From Solirubrobacterales bacterium (GTDB taxonomy: Bacteria > Actinomycetota > Thermoleophilia > Solirubrobacterales > Solirubrobacteraceae): 5,355 nucleotides of DNA. The notes below the pieces were generated by a model. The model was not told where the DNA came from and did no database searches. It saw nothing but the letters and a program-made list of their open reading frames with translations. Position 1 is the first letter of the stretch, and every line of letters starts with the position of its first letter. A program made the translations under genes and the position numbers. This document shows, piece after piece, positions 1-5,355 of the stretch. The stretch lies in the NCBI GenBank assembly GCA_009781575.1, contig WQXW01000149.1, positions 1-5,355 on the forward strand, written 5' to 3'.

Positions 1-2
1 AC

Positions 3-1160
3 ACGGCGCTACCGGCGCCCGGGTCCGAGGAGCAACTGCTGTTACTCGTCTCGCGAATCGCCTCGCAGCGCCTGGACCGCTCCAAGCCGCTGTGGGAGAT
101 GTGGCTGGTGGAGGGTCTGGAGGAGGATCGGTTTGCGTTGATCTTCAAGAACCACCACGCGCTGATCGACGGGATCGCGGGCGTGGATCTGACCACGGTG
201 CTGTTCGACCTCTCCCCCGCGCCGCCCCCGCTCAGGCATCCCTCGGCGGCGTGGCAGCCGCGCGAGGAGCCGGGCACGCCGGAGCTGGTGGCGGCGGCGC
301 TGCGCGGCGCGGTGCGCGCGGGAACGGAGGTGGCCGGCGGCGCGCTGGACGCGCTGGGGCACCCCGAGCGGGCGCTGAAGCGCGTGCGGGGCGCGGCGGA
401 GGGGATCGGCGAGGTGGTGTGGGCGGTGTTGAACCCCGCGCCGTCGACCCCGTTGAACGTCGAGATCGGCCCGCACCGGCGGTTCGTCGGCGTGGTGAGC
501 CCCCTGGAGGACTTCAAGGCAGTGAAGAACGCGTTCGGCGGCACGGTCAACGACGTGGTGCTGGCGGTGGTGGCCGGCGCGTTGCGCGCGTTTTTGATCT
601 CGCGGGGCGTGCGCACCGAGGGGCTGGAGCTGCGTGCGCTGGTGCCGGTGTCGGTGCGCGCCAGCCACGAGCACCACGAGCTGGGCAACCGCATCGTGGC
701 GATGAGGGGCCCGCTGCCGGTGTACATATCCGATCCCCTCCAGCGCCTGGAGTCGGTCAAGGCGGCGATGGCGGACCTCAAGGAGTCAAAGCAGGCGCTG
801 GGCGCGGAGGTGATCGCCAACGTGCAGAACTTCGCGCCGCCCACGATCCTCGCGCAGGCGTCGCGCCTGAACTTCTCCACGCGCCTGTTCAACCTGATCG
901 TGACCAACGTGCCGGGCCCGCAGTTCCCGCTGTACGTGTTGGGCCGCGAGATGTTGCACGCGTTCCCGATCGCGTTCCTGCCCGCCGACCACGGCGTGGC
1001 GATCGCAATCATGTCCTACAACGGCGAGATGAACTTCGGCCTGCTGGGCGACTTCGACGCGCTGCCCGACATCGACCGCATCGGCGAGCGCATCGAGGCG
1101 GAGCTGTCGGAGCTCGTGGCGCTGGCGCGGGAGGTGAGCGTGGGCGCCGCGGTTCGATAG
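3..1160 (+). CDS. Wax ester synthase/diacylglycerol O-acyltransferase (WS/DGAT), 5'-truncated by window edge
   Basis: This enzyme family transfers an acyl group from acyl-CoA to a fatty alcohol or diacylglycerol, making wax esters or triacylglycerol for storage lipid at the membrane/lipid-body surface. The frame is open through the left edge. 385 residues are visible against about 460-480 for the family, so roughly 80-90 N-terminal residues lie outside. Visible landmarks, numbered from the first full codon, are PLW (near 29-31), the catalytic HHxxxDG motif as HHALIDG (51-57, bases 153-173), and the NDVVLAVVAGALR block (from 183), which matches the family's conserved ND motif. These are followed by LVPVSVR, a GNRI segment and the C-terminal NVPGP block. 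All diagnostic motifs are intact, so the enzyme is probably functional. The stop is TAG at 1158-1160. A thioredoxin-fold gene follows after 11 bases. Wax ester and TAG activities cannot be told apart from sequence alone. Confidence 0.93.
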   Translation, partial: TALPAPGSEEQLLLLVSRIASQRLDRSKPLWEMWLVEGLEEDRFALIFKNHHALIDGIAGVDLTTVLFDLSPAPPPLRHPSAAWQPREEPGTPELVAAALRGAVRAGTEVAGGALDALGHPERALKRVRGAAEGIGEVVWAVLNPAPSTPLNVEIGPHRRFVGVVSPLEDFKAVKNAFGGTVNDVVLAVVAGALRAFLISRGVRTEGLELRALVPVSVRASHEHHELGNRIVAMRGPLPVYISDPLQRLESVKAAMADLKESKQALGAEVIANVQNFAPPTILAQASRLNFSTRLFNLIVTNVPGPQFPLYVLGREMLHAFPIAFLPADHGVAIAIMSYNGEMNFGLLGDFDALPDIDRIGERIEAELSELVALAREVSVGAAVR

Positions 1161-1171
1161 CCTCACCGCGC

Positions 1172-1465
1172 ATGGTCCTCTACACCTGCCCGTTCAGGAA
1201 GGTGGCGCCCGGCATGCACCCCTGTGGAAAGGCGGCTCACGCGTTGGACCAAAACGGTCACTCCTACGAGCTGCGCGAGGTCAGGGGCGGCTCACTGAAG
1301 CCCTGGACGTGGCCGAGCCGGGCGCGCGATCGCGCCGAGATCGAGCGTCTCAGCGGCCAGCGCTCGGTGCCGATCCTGGTGTTGGACGGCGGCGAGGTGG
1401 TGGTGGGCTCCGGCGAGATCGCGCGCTGGGCGCGCGACAGTCGAGCCCAATCGCCACCGGTCTGA
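1172..1465 (+). CDS. Small glutathione S-transferase N-terminal-domain / glutaredoxin-like protein
   Basis: This is a 97-residue single-domain protein with a thioredoxin fold. It opens with a beta strand (VLYTC) and has Cys6 and Cys18 in a CPFRKVAPGMHPC loop, then a helix (GKAAHALDQNGH) and a second strand. The SVPILVLDGG segment carries the conserved cis-proline (about residue 67), followed by the VVGSGEIARWAR helix typical of GST N-terminal domains. The all-helical C-terminal GST domain is absent, and the length suits a stand-alone glutaredoxin-like protein. The two cysteines are 12 residues apart, so this is not a classical CxxC redox site. The ATG at 1172 is the first start after the acyltransferase stop, and no strong Shine-Dalgarno is visible, so translational coupling is plausible. 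Substrate and thiol partner are unknown; in an actinomycete mycothiol is a likelier partner than glutathione. Its stop lies 3 bases from the stop of the opposing ATPase remnant. Confidence 0.8.
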   Translation: MVLYTCPFRKVAPGMHPCGKAAHALDQNGHSYELREVRGGSLKPWTWPSRARDRAEIERLSGQRSVPILVLDGGEVVVGSGEIARWARDSRAQSPPV

Positions 1466-1468
1466 ACG

Positions 1469-1968
1469 CTACGAGACGGACGAGCCACGCCAGAGCCGGC
1501 TGACGGGCACGATGTGCATACCGTCGGAATCGGTGTAGGCGTGGGTGCCGGTGTACCTCGATCACCAACTCGACGTAGTCGTCGAACCAACGCGTGCGGT
1601 CGGCGGGCGTGATGCGCCGCAGCGCAATCGGGAACCCCCCGGCGACGATACGCGCGATGTACTCCTCGCGGGCAACCTCGGGCAGCTCCGCGCCGATCGC
1701 CGAAGTCGGATCCTGGAGCAACACCTCTGCGAAGTTCTCGCGCACCCCGGCGATCTCGCCCTGGGTGAGTGGCGCGATGTGCACGCGATGGCGCGGCCGG
1801 TCAGCGCTTGCGCGGTTGCGGGAAGCGTGGTGTACCGGGTTGAGCCCGTGAGCACGTAACGCCCGGGGGAGCTGTCGCGATTGAGCTCCGCCTTGATCGC
1901 GTCGAGCAGCTCGGGGACGTGTTGGAACTCATCGATCAGAACCGGGCCCGCGCCCCGCCGGGCGCCGC
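1469..1968 (-). pseudogene. Decayed AAA-family ATPase with DUF4143-type C-terminus (frameshift, internal and N-terminal deletions)
   Basis: Three pieces of one protein family lie in order. The first (about 1948-1790) reads GPVLIDEFQHVPELLDAIK, a Walker B region, then RYVLTGSTRY and ALTGR, a sensor-like region. Near 1784-1800 the match jumps frame and continues as HIAPLTQGEIAGV through EEYIARIVAGGFPIALRR to WFDDYVELVIE (about 1784-1557). At 1556/1557 it jumps back to the first frame and reads YTG, then SDGMHIVPVSRLW, ending at a stop at 1469-1471. That last piece resembles the extreme C-terminus of AAA/DUF4143 ATPases. The P-loop region upstream of Walker B is missing: only about seven codons separate the match from the DUF59 stop. 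Most of the DUF4143 domain between VELVIE and YTG is also missing, probably about 200 residues by comparison with the usual length of about 400. No functional product is expected. Family assignment is from memory of its motifs. Confidence 0.83.
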
Positions 1969-2403
1969 TCAGAACCCCAGCGCGAACTTGGCGTCCTCGC
2001 TCATGCGCTCCGGCGACCACGGCGGCATGAACACCATCTCGCACTCCACACTCGCCACCCCTTCCAGCTCCCCCACGAACTCCTCGATCTGTTCGGTCAC
2101 GTGGGGGCCGATCGGGCAGGCCGCGGTGGTGAGGGTGAAGGTCACCTGCACGTCGCCTCCATCGACTTGCACCCCGTAGATCAGGCCCAGCTCGACGAAG
2201 TCGAGTCCCAGCTCCGGGTCGATCACGTTGGAGAGCGCCTCCATCACGTCGTCGACCGTGAGGTGGGGCGCCTCCGACGCCGTGGCTGGCGGCGGCTGCG
2301 ACTCGCTGCCCGGCACCGGCTGCCGCTCGGGGGCCGGCGGCTGCTGGGGCTCTGGGGTCTGCGGCTGCGGCAACCCTGGGCTCGGTGGCTCCGACACGCT
2401 CAT
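1969..2403 (-). CDS. MIP18/DUF59 family metal-sulfur cluster assembly protein (PaaD/SufT-like)
   Basis: This is a 144-residue protein. Residues from about 48 onward form a DUF59 domain: LTVDDVMEALSNVIDPELG, the DFVELGLIYGV strand block, a beta-rich DVQVTFTLTT segment, and the conserved cysteine in AACPIGP (Cys96). It continues with a helix (EQIEEFVGELEGV) and the C-terminal MPPWSPERMSEDAKFALGF. DUF59 proteins such as SufT, PaaD and eukaryotic MIP18/CIA2 act in iron-sulfur cluster assembly or delivery in the cytoplasm. Which client this one serves cannot be told. Residues 1-47 are an unusual Pro/Gln/Glu-rich, probably disordered leader absent from minimal family members of about 100 residues. 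The ATG at 2403 follows the stop of the upstream gene by 16 bases. There is only a weak purine-rich stretch (GAGTGG) before it, so an internal start closer to the domain is possible. The gene is probably co-transcribed with the 162-residue gene and the FMO. Confidence 0.88.
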   Translation of the reverse strand: MSVSEPPSPGLPQPQTPEPQQPPAPERQPVPGSESQPPPATASEAPHLTVDDVMEALSNVIDPELGLDFVELGLIYGVQVDGGDVQVTFTLTTAACPIGPHVTEQIEEFVGELEGVASVECEMVFMPPWSPERMSEDAKFALGF

Positions 2404-2419
2404 CAGTGTAGGCCGCCAC

Positions 2420-2908
2420 TCAGTTGGTACTGCCCAGGCGATCCCAGATGTAGAGCTGGATGCACTCCTTGGCCAGTTCGACCGCGCGCGGGCGGGAGAG
2501 GTTGGGCAGCACCGTGTCCAGCGCGCGCTCCTCGGCCACGCCGGCCAGCATCGCCTCTTCGCCCTTGAAGCCCGCGGCGATCTTCATCGCCTCGCGGCGG
2601 TTCTCGCCGAGGCTCGGGAAGATGCCCACGAGGAACTCGCCGTTGGGGATCGGCTGGCCCACCTCGAGCGACGCGTGCCACGCCGCCAGCAGGTGCAGAT
2701 CGTCCTCGTCGAGATCCGCCACCGCGCGCGCGTAGTGGGCTGTCAGCTCGTCGTCCGGTATGTCGTCGACCCACGCGCGCACCACCTCGCCGACCAGTTG
2801 GTGGCGCGCCTCACGACCCACCGACTCGGCCACGACCCGGATCGCGTCCTGGGGCTCGATGAAGCAGAGTGGCACGAGCTGGACTGTAGGCCCCGCGGTG
2901 GACGTCAC
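2420..2908 (-). CDS. Conserved-looking hypothetical protein, 162 aa, function unknown
   Basis: I do not recognise this family. From a GTG at 2908 the product is 162 residues and predominantly helical by eye, acidic in the middle (DDIPDDELTAHYARAVADLDEDDLHLLAA, split over residues 48-76). It has short motifs IPNGEFLVGIFPSLGENRREAM (about 87-108) and AKECIQLYIWDRLG near the C-terminus. There is no signal peptide, membrane helix or cofactor motif; Cys15 and Cys149 are the only cysteines. Coding character is supported by normal amino-acid composition, alternating hydrophobic patterning and a stop only 16 bases before the DUF59 start. The same frame stays open far upstream through low-complexity sequence, so the start is uncertain: GTG at 2908 is the first plausible one after the repeat array, and it overlaps the FMO frame by 98 bases. 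No clear Shine-Dalgarno precedes it. The position between FMO and DUF59 suggests co-transcription but gives no function. Confidence 0.75.
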   Translation of the reverse strand: MTSTAGPTVQLVPLCFIEPQDAIRVVAESVGREARHQLVGEVVRAWVDDIPDDELTAHYARAVADLDEDDLHLLAAWHASLEVGQPIPNGEFLVGIFPSLGENRREAMKIAAGFKGEEAMLAGVAEERALDTVLPNLSRPRAVELAKECIQLYIWDRLGSTN

Positions 2909-4358
2909 CGGTGGAGCGCGCCCCACGCGCCCCGGGCGCCCCACGCGCCCCGGGCGCCCCACGCGCCCCGGGCGCCCCACGGGCCCCGGGCGCCCCACGC
3001 GCCTGGCGCGCCTGGCGCGCGCGCTCGCCACCGGCCCGGCGCTCGTCCTGGAGCTCGATCGCGTAGTTGGCGAAGTCGACCTGGATCGTGTGGCGCTTGG
3101 AGGCCACGTAGCGGCGGCGCTGGCGGCGCAGCATGCGCTGGATGTCGCGGTGCATCTGCGCGCGCGACGGCAGCGCGTAGTCGCCCCGCAGTTGGTCGCC
3201 CACCAGGCGGCTCTGCAGCTCGGCCAGCGGCATGATCGCGCCCCACGGCTGCACGAAGCCGATGAAGGCCAACCCAGGGAGATCGGGCGCGAACACGCGC
3301 TTGTAAAGCTCCAGGCAGTTGTCGGGAGCGCTGAGGAGCGACTCCTCGAAGAACGGGAACGTGATCTTGTAGCCGGTGCAGAAGACCACCAGGTCGGCGT
3401 CCTGCTCGCTGCCGTCCACGTAGCGCACCCGCTCGCCGGCGAGCTCCTCGATCGGCGGCTTGACCGTGATGGTGCCGTGGGCCAGCCGGTCGAGGATCCG
3501 CCCCGACACGGTCGGGTGGGTCTGCCCCAGCCTGTGTTCGGGCCGCGGCAGGCCGTAGCGCTCCATCGGGCCCACCGTGACTCGGAGCATCGGCTGCATG
3601 AGGCGCAGCCCCCACGTGAAGGGCACCCGCGAGGGGTGCACCCGCGCGTCCAGCGGCTTGCCCAGCACGTACTTGGGCACGATGTGCACGCCCCTCCGCG
3701 CCACCAGCGTGGTGGAGGCCGCGTGGTAGGAGGCGTCCACCGCGATGTCCATCGCCGAGTTGCCCATGCCCACCACGACCACCCGCCTGCCGCGCAGCTG
3801 CGAGGGATCCTTGTAGTGGTGCGCGTGGATCGTCTCCCCCGCGAACGCACCCGCGATCGGCGGTTCCGGCCAGCGCGGGTCCCAGTGGTGCCCGTTGGCG
3901 ACCAGCACCGCCTCGTACCGGCGGCGCTCGCCGCCCTCCACAGTGACCTCCCACAGCCCATCCCGGCGGGTGACCCTGCGCACCGGGGTGTCGAAGGTGA
4001 TGCGCTCGCGCAGCCCGAAGTGATCGACATAATCGTTGAAGTAGCGCGCAATCTGGTCGTGGCGGGGGAAGTCGGGATACGAGGTCGGCATCGGAAAGTC
4101 CGAGTACTCCATGCGCTCGCGCGAGGTGTTGATGTAGAGGGTCGAGTAGGCCGACGACATGCCGTTGGGGTTGCCCAACACCCAGTTGCCGCCGATCCGA
4201 TCGGACGCCTCGAAGCAGTCGAACGGGATCGCGCGCTCGCGCAGCGCCTTCACCGCGGTGATCCCGGAGGAGCCCGCGCCGATCACGCACGCGCGCGCCG
4301 GCCCGCCGCCGGGCGGGCGCGCCGGCGGCCGAAGGGTGGCATCCCCGCCCGGCTCCAT
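2811..4358 (-). CDS. Flavin-containing monooxygenase (FAD/NADPH-dependent) with repeat-derived C-terminal tail
   Basis: Class B flavoprotein monooxygenases use FAD, NADPH and O2 to oxygenate N, S or carbonyl centres of small soft nucleophiles. From ATG 4358 the product has 515 residues. It contains the FAD-binding GAGSSG (27-32), the FMO signature FxGxxxHxxxY as FAGETIHAHHY (172-182), the NADPH-binding GMGNSA (197-202), and FCTGY (326-330), matching the family's C-terminal F/LATGY motif. The Y rather than W at the end of the signature favours FMO over a type I Baeyer-Villiger enzyme. The substrate is unknown. The catalytic body ends near residue 440. Beyond it come an Arg-rich stretch, four GAPGAR units plus GAR (455-481), and 34 more residues that overlap the next gene. 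ATG 4358 was chosen because the open frame upstream is non-protein-like and the Rossmann motif begins 26 residues later. No good ribosome site is visible. Confidence 0.92.
   Translation of the reverse strand: MEPGGDATLRPPARPPGGGPARACVIGAGSSGITAVKALRERAIPFDCFEASDRIGGNWVLGNPNGMSSAYSTLYINTSRERMEYSDFPMPTSYPDFPRHDQIARYFNDYVDHFGLRERITFDTPVRRVTRRDGLWEVTVEGGERRRYEAVLVANGHHWDPRWPEPPIAGAFAGETIHAHHYKDPSQLRGRRVVVVGMGNSAMDIAVDASYHAASTTLVARRGVHIVPKYVLGKPLDARVHPSRVPFTWGLRLMQPMLRVTVGPMERYGLPRPEHRLGQTHPTVSGRILDRLAHGTITVKPPIEELAGERVRYVDGSEQDADLVVFCTGYKITFPFFEESLLSAPDNCLELYKRVFAPDLPGLAFIGFVQPWGAIMPLAELQSRLVGDQLRGDYALPSRAQMHRDIQRMLRRQRRRYVASKRHTIQVDFANYAIELQDERRAGGERARQARQARGAPGARGAPGARGAPGARGAPGARGARSTGDVHRGAYSPARATLLHRAPGRDPGRGRVGGS
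2921..3010. repeat. 18-bp tandem repeat array (3 perfect copies, 1 near-perfect, 1 degenerate)
   Basis: The + strand unit is ccccacgcgccccgggcg. It is exact at 2921-2938, 2939-2956 and 2957-2974, and has one substitution at 2975-2992. It decays at 2993-3010, where it runs into two copies of cctggcgcg (3002-3010 and 3011-3019). The period is a multiple of three, so copy-number change would keep frame. On the - strand in the FMO frame it encodes GAPGAR repeats. The near-identity of copies indicates recent expansion. Confidence 0.95.
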
Positions 4359-4407
4359 CCAAGAGAGCCTAGACGCCGCGGCGCGCCAACCGGGCCCGCG
4401 GACCGGC

Positions 4408-4427
4408 GCAGGGCGGCCGCGCCCTGC
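4408..4427. other. GC-rich inverted repeat in the FMO leader
   Basis: A perfect 8-bp stem, gcagggcg paired with cgccctgc, flanks a 4-base loop (gccg). It lies 50-70 bases upstream of the FMO start and would fall in its leader RNA if transcription begins further upstream. There is no T-run after it on either strand, so it is not a standard terminator. In a segment this GC-rich a chance hairpin of this size is possible. Confidence 0.4.
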
Positions 4428-4488
4428 CTCCAGCCTCGTGCCGGCGCGCTGCCTGGAACACACCTGTCTGAGGCTCCGTTGGGGTATT

Positions 4489-4522
4489 CAAAAAGAGGAT
4501 TCGTTCCGCGCGGAACCAATCC
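4489..4522 (-). terminator. gltD: Candidate Rho-independent terminator of gltD (palindrome 4497-4522 plus T-tract)
   Basis: The sequence ggattcgttccgcgcggaac, continuing caatcc, is a 26-base inverted repeat. The core gttccgcgcggaac (4503-4516) is a perfect 14-base palindrome, followed outward by one mismatched pair and five more pairs (ggatt with aatcc). Read on the - strand, the hairpin ends at 4497 and is followed at once by tctttttg, a T-tract, and it starts 45 bases after the gltD stop. That is the arrangement of an intrinsic terminator for leftward transcription. On the + strand it is followed by A residues instead, so it would not terminate rightward transcription. A regulator-binding palindrome for the FMO gene is an alternative or additional role. 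Confidence 0.65.
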
Positions 4523-4566
4523 AAAAAACAAAACACGAAACGGACGCTGCTCGACCGGCACCGCCG

Positions 4567-5355
4567 TTACGCGTCCTGGGCCGGCATCCCGGGGCCCACG
4601 TGCGCCGGCGGCCCCTCGGGCCCTTCGTCGGCGTCCGCGTGGCCCGCCCGCCCCTCGTCGGGGGGGAGCTGGGCGGCGGTCCGCGCGGCATCCGGCGCGG
4701 TACCGGGCGCCGTGGCGGATGCGGCACCGGGCGCGGCACCGGGCGCGGCGACGGATGCGGTGCCGGCCCCCACGCGGTTGCGCTCGCGCAGGCCCGCCAG
4801 ATGGCGGTCGACCATGCGCGCGCACTGGCGTCCCTCGTTGATCGCCCACACGATCAGCGACTGGCCGCGGCGGGCGTCGCCGGCGGCGAACACGCCGTCC
4901 ACGGCGGTGGTGTAGGGGGTGACCGTGTCGATGTTGCCGCGCCGGTCGCGCGCCACGCCAAGCTGCTCGAGCAGCTCCGCCTCGGGGCCCACGAAGCCCA
5001 TCGCCAGCAGCACCAGGTCGGCGGGCAGCTCGCGCTCGGTGCCCTCCACCGCCGCGAACGGCGGCTGGGGCTCGGCGTGGGCGATGTGCAGCGCCCCCAC
5101 CGCACCCGAGCTGCCGGGCCTCGCGGAGAAGCGGGTGGTGGTGATCGAGTAGTCCTGCTCGCCCGCGCCGGCCTCGCGCACCTCTTCCATCGCGTAGGTG
5201 AGGCGGAACTTGAGCGGCCACTCCGGCCAGGGGGTGCGATCGTCGGGTCGGCGCGCGGGCGGCTCCGGCAGCAGCTCCAGCTGCACGATCGAGCGCGCGC
5301 CCTCGCGCAGCGCGTTGCCCACGCAGTCGGCGCCGGTGTCGCCGCCGCCGATCAC
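4567..5355 (-). CDS. gltD: Glutamate synthase (NADPH) small subunit, C-terminal part, truncated by window edge
   Basis: GltD passes electrons from NADPH through FAD and Fe-S clusters to the large subunit, which converts 2-oxoglutarate plus glutamine to two glutamates (ammonium assimilation, cytoplasm). 262 residues are visible and the frame is open at the right edge; the N-terminal Fe-S and FAD-binding half lies outside. Numbering from the edge, [12 protein letters not shown] (2-13) is the NADPH-binding Rossmann motif, [16 protein letters not shown] (36-51) is a family-typical block, and [16 protein letters not shown] (110-125) follows. [22 protein letters not shown] (155-176, given here in full only to name the FAD-contacting GD motif region) closes the catalytic body. 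The ordinary protein would end near residue 190. Here about 72 more residues follow, including [12 protein letters not shown]-type four-residue repeats (197-228) and a Gly/Pro/acidic end. The stop is TAA at 4567-4569, a rare choice at this GC content. Confidence 0.93.
   Translation of the reverse strand: MIGGGDTGADCVGNALREGARSIVQLELLPEPPARRPDDRTPWPEWPLKFRLTYAMEEVREAGAGEQDYSITTTRFSARPGSSGAVGALHIAHAEPQPPFAAVEGTERELPADLVLLAMGFVGPEAELLEQLGVARDRRGNIDTVTPYTTAVDGVFAAGDARRGQSLIVWAINEGRQCARMVDRHLAGLRERNRVGAGTASVAAPGAAPGAASATAPGTAPDAARTAAQLPPDEGRAGHADADEGPEGPPAHVGPGMPAQDA
4672..4767 (-). repeat. 12-bp imperfect tandem repeat in the gltD 3' end
   Basis: On the + strand, gcggcaccgggc occurs exactly at 4721-4732 and 4733-4744. 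Related 12-base units continue in register on both sides: gcggtaccgggc (4697-4708), gccgtggcggat (4709-4720), gcggcgacggat (4745-4756) and gcggtgccggcc (4757-4768). In the gltD frame they encode [28 protein letters not shown] and RTAA. The period keeps the reading frame. Divergence between copies suggests an older expansion than the 18-bp array. Confidence 0.85.

Larger units (their letters stand above)
4359..4566. other. Intergenic region between gltD and the FMO gene
   Basis: This 208-base spacer is the only clearly non-coding gap of any size. Its right part (about 4480-4545) is markedly richer in A and T than the rest of the window and holds the palindrome at 4497-4522. Its left part is GC-rich and holds a second hairpin at 4408-4427. 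The FMO promoter is expected here, reading leftward, but no convincing -35/-10 pair could be identified. Confidence 0.7.

Noticed and set aside
92..1171. Long + strand frame upstream of the thioredoxin-fold gene in the same phase
   Set aside because: The residues before 1172 are Gly/Arg/Ala-rich shadow sequence of the acyltransferase. Only the part from ATG 1172 is protein-like, so there is no fusion protein.
1545..1859. Small + strand open frames across the ATPase remnant
   Set aside because: Compositions are typical of antisense shadows, and the - strand carries recognisable ATPase motifs.
2921..3019. Possible CRISPR-like array
   Set aside because: The 18-base units are directly adjacent with no unique spacers, so this is a simple tandem repeat in coding sequence.
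4281..4330. Large GC-rich inverted-repeat-like stretch at the FMO N-terminus
   Set aside because: It encodes the Pro/Gly/Ala/Arg-rich start of the FMO. Self-complementarity is expected of alternating G and C runs and is not distinctive.
2905..4362. Alternative - strand frame through the FMO region (485 codons) with WGARGAWGARG repeats
   Set aside because: It has no recognisable motifs, whereas the neighbouring frame carries all the FMO cofactor motifs in order.
4359..4490. FMO promoter such as TTGAAT near 4484-4489 on the - strand
   Set aside because: No acceptable -10 element lies at a suitable distance, so the match is not supportable.
2760..4841. Very long + strand open frame (693 codons) opposite the FMO and gltD
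   Set aside because: The product is Arg/His/Pro/Ala-rich with no domain pattern. It is the antisense shadow of well-supported - strand genes at high GC, where stop codons are rare.

Overview
The window is GC-rich (clearly above 65% by eye) and densely coding. It looks like a chromosomal segment of a high-GC actinomycete. The combination of a WS/DGAT-type wax ester synthase, a short glutathione S-transferase N-terminal-domain protein, an FMO and a MIP18/DUF59 protein would suit the Thermoleophilia (Solirubrobacterales) or a related lineage. That placement is inference from gene content and composition only.

Layout. On the + strand, positions 3-1160 hold the C-terminal four fifths of a wax ester synthase/diacylglycerol acyltransferase cut by the left edge. 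A 97-residue thioredoxin-fold protein follows 11 bases downstream (1172-1465). Everything from 1469 to the right edge is on the - strand. Read in the direction of transcription, the order is: the C-terminal half of the glutamate synthase small subunit (4567-5355, cut by the right edge); a 208-base intergenic region with a strong candidate terminator hairpin; a flavin-containing monooxygenase (2811-4358); an unrecognised 162-residue protein (2420-2908); a MIP18/DUF59 metal-sulfur cluster protein (1969-2403); and a decayed AAA ATPase/DUF4143 gene (about 1469-1968).

How the genes relate. The acyltransferase and the thioredoxin-fold gene look like a two-gene unit ending convergently, 3 bases from the stop of the ATPase remnant. 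FMO, the 162-residue gene and the DUF59 gene are close or overlapping and probably co-transcribed, but no shared pathway is evident. gltD seems to end its own transcription unit at the hairpin.

The most notable structures are these. (1) The ATPase remnant has lost its P-loop region, carries a frameshift, and has an internal deletion that joins the middle of the protein to its extreme C-terminus in another frame. (2) An 18-bp tandem repeat gives the FMO a collagen-like (GAPGAR)n tail and pushes its stop codon 98 bases into the next gene. (3) A 12-bp imperfect tandem repeat gives GltD an Ala/Pro-rich tail. I found no CRISPR array, RNA gene, intact mobile element or recognisable new multi-gene system.
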